Below the pieces are notes generated by a model. The model ran no database searches. It was given only the letters and a program-made list of their open reading frames with translations, and was not told the origin of the DNA. From Oscheius onirici (lineage: Eukaryota > Nematoda > Chromadorea > Rhabditida > Rhabditidae): DNA of 64,000 nucleotides. The stretch lies in assembly GCA_932521025.1 (NCBI GenBank), contig OW051468.1:6448064-6512063 (forward strand), read 5' to 3'. Made by a program: the position numbers and the translations under genes. Shown one piece after another: positions 1 to 10,372 of the stretch. Position 1 is the stretch's first letter; each line of letters starts with the position of its first letter.

Positions 1-22
1 CATCAAAGCACCCAATTTTCAG

Positions 23-425
23 GTTTCAACTGTCCGAAAACGTTCGTCTTGGTCACGTTTTGTTAGCAGTTATAAAAGCCGTCTGTTTCGGAGTCATTCT
101 GGCTCTAATTCTCGTTGTCCTGGCCATTTTGGTGACTGTTCCTTATGGCTATCACTGGGCTACTCTGTTAATCTATCATTTGTTCGAGATGGAACTGGCC
201 TCTGCTTCGGCATTTGTCGCAATGATTATGATCAACAAGGACAAGAAGTACCATAAGGAATTTGCTCGGTTGAAGAAGAAACTCCTTTCCTGTAAGACTC
301 GGGAGCAGACTCTTGTTAAACGTAACCGCAGATCTCAAACCAACGCTCCTGTCTTTAGAAACTACGAGCGTATTTTCATTGGCCGGCTCCGAATTGGTCT
401 TTCGACAAGGGGATCAGGCAACTAG
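23..425 (+). CDS. Serpentine chemoreceptor, C-terminal exon (partial)
   Basis: Last exon of a gene that begins outside the window. An acceptor (AATTTTCAG) ends at base 22 and the frame runs to TAG at 423-425. The first residues (FQLSENVR) are followed by two hydrophobic stretches, about residues 12-35 and 42-60, then a basic tail rich in Lys and Arg. This layout fits the last two membrane segments and cytoplasmic tail of a nematode seven-transmembrane chemoreceptor; the Q-x-x-EN-x-R start recalls the Sre family. Family assignment is by eye only and the protein could belong to another serpentine class. The next start codon lies only 54 bases downstream on the same strand. Confidence 0.5.
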
Positions 426-478
426 TACCTATTTCACAAATCTACGCGGTCAATGGCAGTAGACCGGTTTCCCTACAG

Positions 479-1164
479 ATGCGGTTACTTTTACCAATAC
501 TCTTGATCTCTACCGCAATGTCTCAACTGACTATAGACAACTATTTCTGTGGAGTTGACACGACAAGCAAGTGGGCATCGTTCGTCATGACGACCAACTG
601 TGATCAAACTGGAAGTGAGTCTCTTTTTCAAGCGAATGGCGCCAAAGGTGTTATAGCCGTGACCGGCATTAGCCGAAAGAGACAGTCTCTCATTGCGCAC
701 CAACTCTAATAACAGCATGTAAACAAATTTTGGTACTGTCAATATTACCAGTTGGTGCGCAGTAAGTATTAAACTACTCTCGACGCGAGTTCAAGCGTAT
801 TCCAATCGGAAGATGAGTTGTCATTGCGCATCAAATCTAAGAACAATTTGGTCAGTTCTCGTTAAAATAACAAACCACAATCACAGTTGGTGCGCAGTGA
901 GTAACAATTTACCGTAACAATTTACCGCTTGATGCTCAATCTGACAAACAGCTTTCAGTAAATGGCTGTTGTTTCGTCCACGACCAGTGCTACACGAGCT
1001 GCTCCTTCCCGCAGTCCGTCTGTGATAGCCAGTTCTGTCAATGTCTCTCATATCTTCCAGCTGACATCTACTGTAGAAACTTGGTCATGGCTGGTCATTG
1101 TAACCTGGTTCAGTGGCTCGGACACTCGCACATCTGCCCACAAATGGCTCAGCCTCTCGGGTGA
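479..1164 (+). CDS. Small secreted phospholipase A2-like protein
   Basis: Two exons, 479-614 and 959-1164, join in frame into about 114 residues. The N-terminus is a clear signal peptide (MRLLLPILLISTAMS). Exon 2 opens with the PLA2 active-site signature CC-x-x-HD-x-CY (residues GCCFVHDQCY), followed by many cysteines suited to a disulfide-rich fold. The histidine-aspartate pair that catalyses phospholipid sn-2 hydrolysis in secreted PLA2s is present. The usual glycine-rich calcium-binding loop upstream is not obvious, so the catalytic mechanism is uncertain. The intron carries two copies of a short inverted-repeat element. The start was chosen for its signal peptide. Confidence is good for a PLA2-like fold and lower for enzyme activity. 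Confidence 0.65.
692..763. repeat. MITE-like element, copy 1 (72 bp)
   Basis: Short element in the PLA2-like gene intron with terminal inverted repeats close to ATTGCGCACCAACT / AGTTGGTGCGCAGT. Two further copies of about the same length lie at 823-898 and 43234-43305. Confidence 0.6.
823..898. repeat. MITE-like element, copy 2 (76 bp)
   Basis: Second copy in the same intron, with a diverged left end (ATTGCGCATCAAAT) and an intact right end (AGTTGGTGCGCAGT). Copies 1 and 2 lie in direct tandem about 60 bases apart. Confidence 0.55.
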
Positions 1165-1460
1165 TTAAAAGTACATAAAGAGTTTTATTTCCTTTTTTAA
1201 ACACATCTCCTGTCCATGATGGACCAAGACTAGATATCGTACCTCTGGTTCCGATTGTCCGAACTCTCAAAGTGAAGCAGAAAGAAGCTGAATAACATGT
1301 TTCCTGACCTACTTATCATGCTATCAATTGGATCCGTGTCACGCTGCTCAGTCTGTCCGTTTCAGAACCGCCCTGGGGGTCTCTGTTGTGTTGGTGGGCG
1401 GAGACTGTCGGGTCGAGTGTCGGTGGTCGTCGCGCCACTTTCCGCCTTCCGCCTGTCGTC

Positions 1461-2054
1461 ATGTTGCTGCCGTTCCTTCTCTGTCTCTTGCCTCTAGTCT
1501 ACTCCAAATCCATTCCATCTTCTTGTTCCTACCAGGTACTTCGAACTGTTTCGTACTCTCAAGTTGTCTCTAGAAAGGAAATTACTCCCTGTCCTGGTAC
1601 TACGACGATCTCTCTTCCGATGTCGTCTTCAAACTCGCGACCAAAGCTGCCTACTCCAACTTCTGGACTGGAGTTCTGATGGGAGAGTCTGAACCAGTAA
1701 GTCTCTTCAAAGAAAGACTAAAGTGTGTCTAGACCGATGCCATTGGACTTTTTGTGCGATCTGGACAGATCGGACTCACGGATGCCCACGTGTCAGAGTC
1801 TGCCATCACAGCCGATAATCTGACCAATGTTCAGTCTCTATCGTTCGATTTGACTGTAAGTTACAAAGAAAGAAAGCTGAGAGCGGATGTTCCAGGAAGA
1901 CAAGCTGACCGCCGAGTTTGCCCGTCCGTTGACACCTCAAGACGAGTCGGACGCGGATCTCAGTCGATGTGTGGTCGGTCCTTTTCTCCTTTCCTATTTG
2001 CACAAACTATTGTTTTTTTGGGGGAAGCAATCCACGAGAAGGGTTTTAAAATGA
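1461..2054 (+). CDS. Secreted single-DOMON protein
   Basis: Four exons (1461-1535, 1574-1696, 1733-1855, 1896-2054), all meeting in phase 0, encode about 160 residues. The N-terminus is a strong signal peptide ([15 protein letters not shown]). The body has the DOMON pattern: a YSLSWYYDD strand, an [10 protein letters not shown] turn, then a beta-rich segment ending in [16 protein letters not shown] domains are beta-sandwiches that bind haem or sugars, often outside the cell. The domain fills nearly the whole protein and there is no membrane anchor. The next plus-strand gene also carries a DOMON domain, so this may be a local pair. The ligand cannot be told from sequence. Confidence 0.65.
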
Positions 2055-2618
2055 CTATAAAAACGTAAAAACCTAGTAACGCCAATGAGTTAGATTTGGT
2101 ACGTTATTTCCGTATACAATTTCGAGTATCTGAAAGTGAGTATCACGACGATCTGGCACTAAATACATAGACTTGCGAGCAGGAAACCTAATTTTTGTCT
2201 TCGACTTCTTATACAATAGTGCTGATCAAAAACTTTAGGGAAGATTGCGAGTTTGAGGATTGAAGTCCTAAAACTTTGAGGTTTGTTTGGCTCCAAACAG
2301 ATACAACAAAGTTTTGCAATGTTAGAAATCAGATCCCAGTCTACCACTTTGCACGATATTACAAAGCTAAGACATAGAACATGCCTCCATGAAAAATAGG
2401 TTCTTCCTACGTCTCTTCTGAATTATAAAGATAGTAATTGAAATAAGCTCGTTTTTACTGTTATATCAGCCTTTAGAAATAGGTGTCTTAACGACGGATA
2501 TATCACTACCCATAACCAGTTCGATGCCGTGTCAGCCGATCCTTCATGCTTGCCCCCGGGATCGGCTGACAGGCGAGTGGTCTCATTAATTGTCTTTGGC
2601 ACAGAACCAGTAGTTGTT
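2055..2618. other. Intergenic, with one perfect hairpin
   Basis: No convincing exon. The only structure is a perfect 13-bp inverted repeat (TGTCAGCCGATCC, 2530-2542, with its complement at 2559-2571) around a 16-base loop. Confidence 0.5.
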
Positions 2619-3207
2619 TCACAGAGATCTCGTAAATCGAGTCCGGTTGTCTCTAATAGTTAGCCGGTTGTTGGCAAAAAGAACCTCGAAGATATAGGAT
2701 CCGATACGGGGGCAGAAAAAGTAAAGAAGACGATTGGCATGTCCGGACGGGGTTAAACCAACAGCCTTCAGACCTTCTTCTTCCCAGTTCTGCCAACCGA
2801 AATCCAGGTTGGAGAAGCTATTGCTCTTCCGAGCCAGCTCGAGAGTCGAAGATTCTGTGATATCGCCGATACCTGTGCGCAGAGGGATCAAACTGGTGAG
2901 TCTTCCTTCCCAGTCCAATCTCGTGCTGTAAAGTTTTGCATTCCGACTTTCTTGAACAAATCAGAGCTCGAAAATGTCTCTTTCAGCCCGATAACTGATG
3001 CGAGAGGCATAGATTCGTTTGGTCACTTTTTCGAATAAGCATTTCCAGTTGAAGCTCAGTTCGAAGCGATTCTTGCCAATTGTGTCCATCAGGCGTTCAG
3101 TGAGCACACTGTTTATCCCTCTCTCCCAACTCTCAAGAGCTTTCTTTCTCGCCTCGGACCCCCCAAATGACCGGCCAGAACACAGTGCCTCTTGATCTTT
3201 GAAGATC
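2619..3207 (-). pseudogene. Antisense coding-like frame interrupted by one TGA
   Basis: On the minus strand one frame runs from about 3207 to a stop at 2619 and looks coding: third positions favour C/G and the peptide is well mixed (for example KKALESWERGINSVLTERL and LARKSNSFSNLDFGWQNW). It is broken by a single in-frame TGA at 2961-2963, and the same frame resumes at once in coding style. No initiator or signal peptide was found upstream. The family is not recognised. It may be a recent pseudogene, a gene with a small unrecognised intron, or an assembly error. It lies between the two plus-strand DOMON genes. Confidence 0.4.
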
Positions 3208-3313
3208 TCTCAAAACAAACAAGCAACTTCTTGTTCTCTCCATGTTAAGACCGATTCGGTCGAGTGTTTTCCTTTTTCTCGACTCTCAGTCTCACCCACT
3301 CTTCAAGTTTCAG

Positions 3314-6300
3314 CAGCTGTTGTGAAGAGAGAAGAAGCACCACTCTGTGAGTACAAAAAAGACAAACAGACTGTCAGTTGGAAGCATGAGGACGGAAAAT
3401 ATGTCTTTGCCTTCGACATTCCCGTCAAAAAGGGCAAATGGTGGTCGTCAATTGGAGTCGGAGAATCTATGCAGGCTAGTCTTTTTGCCATTTAGCGCTC
3501 ACCTCAGCCAGTTTTTGTCGGTTATACCCCGTGTCCTTGCTTCGGTTAATTCCTATGCTTTTTCACTTCTCGACCTTGTGGCGGATCGGCCGGTTTATGG
3601 TGCGACCTCCTCCAGAGGACTAATAGCCAAGCTTGTGGCAGAGGGGTTCCACTTGTGTCTTTTACGCTGAGTGAGGGGAAAAGAACCGTTTTGCAAGGAT
3701 CACTAACAAATCCAGCGGTAAGCCGCTTATCTCGGTCTGCACAGGGAAAATTGTGGATATGGTTTTGTTCAATAAAGTCAGGGAATGCCGTAATGGGGAT
3801 AGTATTCAATTCAATGCTTTATGATTAATTACGTTAATATTCTGCCGAGTCCTTTCGCTGCTTATTCATATTAGCACACTACGAAAACAGATTCGAACAA
3901 ACCTCGTTTTCAGGAACTTTCGATGGCTGTAATTTTTGGCGAGGGCGGAAAGGTTAAAACGGCACAAGGTTTTATCAGCTCTGGCTATCAACTACCGCAG
4001 AAAGATGAGAACAATGCCCACAAAGTCAAGCTAATTGTAAGTACTTCAAGAACAAAACAAGGAAAGTGACCTCTAACTCTTCGATTCAGAGCAGCACTGT
4101 CAAAAATGGCAAGGCTCACACGGAGTTCTCTGTCAACGAAGACTTCATCAAAGAGAAAGAAGTACAAGGCTGCGTGACTCTCCAGGTCGCTGTCAACGCC
4201 GGCCAGTTCGTGGCAGGACCCAAACTACAGAAACACAACACACTTCCCATTGCTGTACAAGTCTGTGGAATCGAACAATGTGGACAGAAGACTCCGAAGG
4301 AGACTGTAGCTGACGTCAAGCCAGTCGAACCAACTGAGAAAGTTCTTGGAGATAACCAGCTGAACAAGGATGAGGAACAGAAAGAGGCGATAGTCGACGT
4401 GAAGACGGACCCGAAGGAAGTCATTGTAGATGCCAGGAAGGAGACTGTAGCTCCTGGTAGACAGTCCTTTTAAATTCTGAAAGTTGAGCAAGTTTCAGAA
4501 TCTATTGTTGATGTAAAAACTACACTCCCAGCTGAATCTGTTGTTGATGTCCAGCCGAAAAATAAAACGTCTGAATCAGTGAAAGAACCTGAAGGGGCTG
4601 GCAGTCAAGTGGTCGAGCCCGGTTTGTCAAAACTAAACTTTACTCTTACAAGAACGCTTTTTAAGAAACTGTCGTCGATGTTCGCAACTCGACTACTAAT
4701 CACGAACCCAGTGGCGGGGAAATGAACACGTCTGAAAGTAAGTGAACTTGAACATCGCAGTCATCTCTGTATTTCTTTTGAACTTTCAATGTTTTCGGCA
4801 GTTATCCTTCGTATCTATTATAGTCATATCTATTATAGTCAAACTACAGTTTGAGCCAGACTTGTCAAAAGTTCTTTACAAAATGCCGCTTATCTGGGGA
4901 TGAATCTTGTCATGTGTTGCACATGTCGCTAGCAAATTGTATGGTTAAAAAATGATACCTTTCAGACAGAAACGAGACCATCGTGGACTTCAAGGAAGTA
5001 ACACCGAAACCTGAAGGTTCGTTGTCAAAACGGCTATCTTTCTTTACTAACGTGCAATGGTGTCTGTCTGTCTGTAGTGGTGTCCGCAGTTGTCAAGAGT
5101 AGCGTAACATGTCAAGTATTGTCATATTAATCTTTTATCGAACGAGATAGTTTTTTGAGAGGAACGCGTCTGGGGGAATCTAAAGCGCAATAGTGTTTGG
5201 TAATCAAAACTTGGACAGCCGTTGTTACGTACGTGAGCGCCGCAGGCGCAAGGGCGGCGAAAACCGTCGTAGATGGCTGGTCTTAAAATATATTTCAGAG
5301 AAAGAACAAATAGTCGACGCTGAGCAGGAGAAGAGACAAGATGCTGCTGACCAAGTAGCCAGTGGAACAGCCATAGTTGAAGACGAGAAGAAGGAGGAAC
5401 AGAATGCCAATCATGGAAAGAAGACGACAACGAAGCCGAAGAAGGGTGGAAAGGGGAAAGGAACAAAGAAACCAACTGAACAGATTGTCGATGCTCGAGA
5501 AGGTAACCAATATTTTGGAATCCTCTCAATTGTTTCCAGAAACTGTAGAAGGAAGTGGAGACAATGTTGAGGGATCAGGAGATTTGGCGGCCAATGAGAC
5601 TATTGGAGAAGACCAAATGGATGTCTTAACCAACAACGAGACGGAACATACCAGACCTCCAATTGTAAATGTGGACGGAGCTGTTGATCCTAAAGGTAGG
5701 AAATATGAGGTTTGTTTATTTAATGATTATAGCTGCCACGACGACATTCTCTCCTCCCGTCAGTATTCCGAAACTTCATGCTGAAGCGTCTTCTAGCCCT
5801 GCTAATAGTAAGTTAATTGTGGTTTTTGGGATTCGGGGCGCTTTGGTCTAGTTCAAATACTAGTTACAATAAGTTGCAAGTCGAGCCAGTTGAAGTTTTG
5901 TTGCAGCCGTTGCCCCAGTCCAAAGTCCTCTTCCGACAGCTTCCGTTGCTCCCAATGGTTCAGCAACCCCTACCACATCAGGTACACTAACCCTGATTTC
6001 AAAACTTGTTCAGGTCCTGTCACCCCAGCTGCTTCCAATCCACTTACAACACAGGCTAGCCAAGCAGCTGTTGTTCCCAAAACTTGCGATCACCCTGAAG
6101 ACTTGAAGATTTGTGGTGGTTACTTTAACGACTACTTGTCGAAAGTTAACGAATGGTCGACAAAACACAAACATACTGTGGAACAATCCATGTTTAAGGT
6201 GAGTAGAAAGTCAAGAAGTCTAAAGAGTTCATTTCAGGCTTGTCGCCTCCTGAGCCAGGTCAAGCACGTGCCGACAATGTGTTGTAACTTGTACAGAAAA

Positions 6301-6330
6301 ACCTGTGAAGCTTATTCTCGCCAGCCCTAA
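3314..6330 (+). CDS. Long secreted DOMON / VDV-repeat / cysteine-tail protein (5' exon uncertain)
   Basis: At least a dozen exons. The first certain one begins at 3314 and encodes a DOMON domain (TVSWKHEDGKYVFAFDIP, then WWSSIGVGES), continued at 3914-4036 and 4090-4456. A low-complexity region follows in which a short motif (E-x-x-VDVK, also IVDAR, VVDVQ and IVDFK) recurs in successive exons, then a Lys-rich patch and a Pro/Ser/Thr-rich stretch. The C-terminus is a compact cysteine module (CDHPEDLKICGGYFNDYL ... CRLLSQV ... MCCNLYRKTC) ending in TAA at 6328-6330. The intron at 3475 uses a GC donor (CAG|GCTAGT). The signal-peptide exon was not identified. It is probably an extracellular ligand-binding protein; the combined architecture is not one I recognise. 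Confidence 0.65.
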
Positions 6331-6424
6331 AACTGGGGCCAAAGTCACGTGTCCAGCTCTTCAATATTGTTCGCTTTAACCCGGCTATTTATTTCTGCTG
6401 AATAATGAATGTTTCTTTCTCTTC

Positions 6425-7356
6425 TCAATGTCTTCTAGATCGGTTCCCGAAGAATGAGAGCCTAGAAATGTGGAGCAGATTCTCTCCCCATCCCTTGGAC
6501 TGGATTTCCTTCTCTGTCAGACGACGAAGAATTCCAGGTTGTGTACTGTAGGGGACTGGAGTGGCGTAGACCAGAATAGTCTGAACTTGTTCAGTTTTCT
6601 GATTCAAGAGAGTTCGTCCTAACATAACCAAACTGAAAACCTACCTTTCCATTCGGAGTCTTCATCTTGCACATTAGATCGCTTCGGAAAGTGTTCTTGC
6701 TGGCAAAGTCACGTGGAGCAATGACGACCTCGAAGGAGGAGTCGAAGTGTTTTTGGACTAGTTCCTGAATGGTTACTGCTCATAATTATCCACTAGTCTC
6801 TCTTTTCTTCTCGTAAGAATTTATCTGGGCCATATTTTTTAAAGATCGTCCTACCACGACTTTGTCCACAACTTTCTGGAGATCAACTCTGGCCAAAAGA
6901 CGCTCCAGAATCGGATTGCGGAAAGCTCCACCCACAAAAGTGAACAACTTCTGAGAGCAGCATTTGTAGCCTGAAACCAGGTTTTTTAAAGGACAGTGTT
7001 CAAACCGTGTTCATTCTGGAAGCAGCCCTTGGCTTCCGTAATGTTGCGCCAATCCTCGATTTTGTTATGAACGCGGGTTTCAATCCGCTGGCGAACTTCT
7101 AGAAAAGATGGTTTGTACAAAAAAGGATCCTTTACCAGGTTGCTGAAAATGTGATTTGATTCTGTCATGTATGCGTTCTCGAATCATCTGACGAAGTCCC
7201 ATAAAGGGAGTGAACGGCATTGAAGGAGGGAGGAATGGTGGTTGTCTTTTGCTCCGATTGGTCTGGAAGAATCCCTAACCCAGTTTAGAAACTCACTCCA
7301 TGCTCAGAATTTGATTGGGAGAAAACAGTTGCAAGGAGAAGTAGAAACAGCTTCAT
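6425..7356 (-). CDS. Ground-like domain secreted protein
   Basis: The start at 7354-7356 gives a signal peptide (MKLFLLLLATVFSQSNS). A Pro-rich and basic segment follows, then a cysteine pair (GYKCCSQKLF) and VTIQELVQKHFDSSFEVVIAPRDF, with CKMKTPNG and LVYATPVPY near the end. That order matches the nematode ground-like domain, in which paired cysteines precede a sFEVi/DF core and a YaTP ending. These proteins are secreted and relate to hedgehog-like signalling and cuticle biology in worms. The last two introns do not close in phase with their best-looking splice sites (one base out each), so exon ends at 6600-6850 are uncertain or the assembly has indels. Confidence 0.55.
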
Positions 7357-7415
7357 GACTGGTTGACTAGAGAGGAGACTACACTATGAAGCCAGTCCTT
7401 CACACGAACAAGATC

Positions 7416-7822
7416 TTATCGACAGAAACGGTCATCGAAAATTAGTGACTGGCACAATAGAATGACATCAAGGACTTTAGAATCTGACCTTTTCAAGACG
7501 AACTTTGGATGCCCAAGTTCCGCTCATTGATACATTGACGAACATGCCGAGCTGAATTTCTAACTTTTGTTTGCACTGGATAGTCATGCAATGCAAACAC
7601 TCCTTTGTGATAAGCCATTCTGTCCAATGGCTTTCCACAAAAAGGTGGCGAGAGTTTGGAACAAAGAGGTTAGTTTTCTCGTTATATTTTTGCCAGTATT
7701 CCAATCTCTGATTTTGTCCCATGGACCTGGTTTGTCTGCTTGTGAATGAGTCAGCATCATAATTACGAAATTCCTCGCCGAGCTCTTTCAGGACCGGGGA
7801 GAGGTGAGAAAGTTACAGAAGA
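7416..7822 (-). CDS. Unknown protein with clustered cysteines
   Basis: A minus-strand exon from about 7822 to 7490 reads openly (for example KELGEEFRNYDADSFTSRQ and ESHWTEWLITKECLHCMTIQ) and joins in phase to a short last exon ending at TAA 7416-7418. Three cysteines cluster in ECLHCMTIQC. No initiator was found upstream, so the 5' end is missing or unrecognised. It would be transcribed away from the kinase gene on the plus strand. No family recognised. A rival plus-strand reading of part of this stretch fails on splice phase. Confidence 0.35.
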
Positions 7823-7945
7823 AGCTTGAACAATTAAAAATTAAATGTGTTGCTAAAGTATGATATTAAGTATATTCAGACAGATCTTTCTAAGGTCGGG
7901 ACCACTTATCCACTTGCATATCGATGACTAAAACCCAATCTGCAG

Positions 7946-9550
7946 GTAAAACCGTTCATCCACGACAGCTTTCATGGACGATCCTCTTCCACTGAAGACG
8001 AAGCACTCCAACCGGAAACTCCGGCAAATGTTCATGTTCCTGGTCCTGCTCTTCCTCATCTTCAAGAAACATTCTCTGTTCCAGTTGATCCAACTTCACC
8101 GCCTACGTTCATCCCAGAACCAAATCTTCCTCCAATCTGCATCCCTGAACCTCCAGTTCCTGCCACTCCTTCGATTCGAAATTACTCAGTTGAGAGGTAC
8201 GATATTCTAATGTCATAACTTTCTCAAAGGCAATTTTCAGTATTGTGTCCATACTGGAAGAGAGTATTTGCGAATTCAAAGAAGAAGACTTTATAGACAA
8301 GTTTAGTCTTCAAAGTAAATTGGGTAGTGGAGCTGGTGGCTGTGTTTTTCTTCTTCAACATCCAACCTATGGAAAAGTTGCAGTCAAACATCTGAACACG
8401 TCTTACAGGGAAGAGTCGAAAATCCGAGAGATCAAAAGTGCATTAATCGTGAGTCTTTCCCACACCCTTCACAAAACAAACTTATAGCGACACCCAGGAA
8501 TCGTGAACTTTTACGGCTTTCTGTTCGAGGACATACCTTACCGGAAATTAACTGGATTTGTCATGGAATGCTTGGAGACTGATTTGAAGAAAGGTGTTGT
8601 TTATAGCAGTTTTCACTTAGCCTTTAGTGATTCTGGGAGAGGACTACACGTATAGTCTTCAGCAGGCGGTCGACTGGATTATTGGACTGGCAGGCACTGT
8701 GGCGGAAATGCATAAAAGGAGCATAGTTCACCGGGATATCAAACCGGCCAAGTAGGTAATTACAGTATGTCTGTGTATCTTATAAAATTGCCTGTTTGAC
8801 AAAAACTAACTTCTCATGACTCCTCGTTCTCACTCCAAGTTCAAAGCTAATTATCTTAACTCGACAATTTCTGTCTTGTGGCGACCATTTGAGGTCCCGG
8901 ACAAACAAATAAACAGAGTCCACCACAGACACCATTGCACTTTAGTAGTAGAGAGTTTATTGCGCTCTCTCCAAGTTTCCTAAAACATTGCAAACATGAA
9001 AAGTCTCTTTCAATTGGTAAGGATCAATTAACTAGTTTTTTAGCATATTGCTCCATTACGACCACAAAACCAAGACCCTAGGCATAGCCAAGTTGTGCGA
9101 CTTTGGTATCAGTCGGAAGATAAACAGTAGTACAAGTAACACTTACGGGTGAGCCTTTATCGCTCCTTCGGACACGTTTTAGAATCGGTACGTGGGATTA
9201 CATGGCACCGGAGATTCGTGGAACGCAGGGAGAAATTCCATATGATGAGAAGGTAGATGTCTACAGTCTTGGAGTGGTCTTGTGGGAGCTGCTACATCGA
9301 AGATCTATTAGTGAGGGCGATACGGAACCAGTTTTCCCAATCAGTCCAGAGCTGAGGAGCATTATGGAAAGGTGAGTTTAAGAATCGTTTATGCGTGCAG
9401 AGGTGCTCAACAAAAGCAATCTAAAAATGTGGTAAATATATGAAAGATTAGTGTACAGTTCTATATTTCAGCTGTATGTCTCACGATCAAGCCCAGCGAC
9501 CGACCATGACTCAACTGAAAAAGCAACTGGAAGATTTACAATTGTTTTAA
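7946..9550 (+). CDS. TKL-like protein kinase (5' exon uncertain)
   Basis: Seven exons beginning with a Pro-rich linker (7946-8196), then a complete kinase domain: glycine loop GSGAGGCV, VAVKH lysine, catalytic HRDIKPAN (8720-8755), DFG (about 9096) and an APE-equivalent MAPEIRG after GTWDY. The C-lobe ends RPTMTQLKKQLEDL, and TAA follows at 9548-9550. The key catalytic residues are present. The domain looks most like the tyrosine-kinase-like group (mixed-lineage/TAK1 type), which phosphorylates Ser/Thr, but subgroup placement is by eye. Introns close in phase except at the 5' end, where no in-frame ATG was found. The intron after HRDIKPAN is long (about 290 bases) for this window. Confidence 0.75.
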
Positions 9551-9560
9551 TGAATATGGT

Positions 9561-10354
9561 TTATGGAAAGGGCGGAAAGATAGATTTCGCAAGCGGTCCC
9601 TTGCTTCCTAGCAATTTAAGAGTAGGCAGCAGGCGAATCGTCCTGTTCCTATTGACAGCCTCCTTGATCTGTTCCTTCAAGAACTGCATCACATCGACTA
9701 GATCCTCCAAAATTGATATGACTTTCTGAAAAGACTCTTTAAAAGGTACGGTATTTGCAACAAACTCTAATAATCTTGACAGTTCCTTCGGGAGTCTTGA
9801 TAAGACGGTAGTATTCCATCGTCGTTTCGAGGGAGCCGGCTACTTCGACTATCTTTCTGAAGGAATACTGTATTTTTCCATTTAATTGGTTACCTCTCAA
9901 CATCGTCCATTGTCTTCAAATTATGTGCGAAAATAACCATGTCTTCCAGTTGGAACATTGAGTATAGAAAGTCCTTGATCAGGCTGATATCGACGAAAAG
10001 TTGGTTCAGTTGTTCGTCAAAAGCCTATAATCGGTATGTTCGGTATCTGATCGTGATTTAATGTTTTTTTTAGAAACCAGTACGACTGAAAACAGTGGTA
10101 AACTGTTAAGAACGAGTAGAAGCAATATGTTACGTACTTACAATATAGATCTGGTTCCTCTGCTGCGTCCTGTGATGATTAGTTTTGGCCTCTCCTTCCA
10201 GATCCAAGCTCTGTGACAAGACATCGATGGATTCCAGAATGTTCAGTAAACTATTCTGTCTCCCATTCAGCGTCGAAGCAATATGTATTGGAGCTCCGAA
10301 AGAGATTGCGACCAGAGAGACGAGGAGAAGAATGAGCCCTGGCACAGAAGCCAT
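9561..10354 (-). CDS. Small secreted helical protein
   Basis: Four exons (10142-10354, 9894-10024, one over about 9780-9875, and a last exon to TAA at 9561-9563) join in phase. The N-terminus is a clear signal peptide (MASVPGLILLLVSLVAISFG). The mature part of about 155 residues looks alpha-helical, with heptad-like leucines (LLNILESIDVLSQSLDL, ILEDLVDVMQFLKEQI) and no cysteines. The gene ends 10 bases from the kinase stop on the opposite strand, so the two converge almost tail to tail. No family recognised. Confidence 0.6.
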
Positions 10355-10372
10355 ATAGAGACATAATTATGC

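Noticed and set aside
7753..7860. Plus-strand coiled-coil-like frame upstream of the kinase (FLAELFQDRGEVRKLQKKLE)
   Set aside because: Tempting as a kinase N-terminus, but the splice phases to neighbouring exons do not close and the minus strand reads better over the first half.
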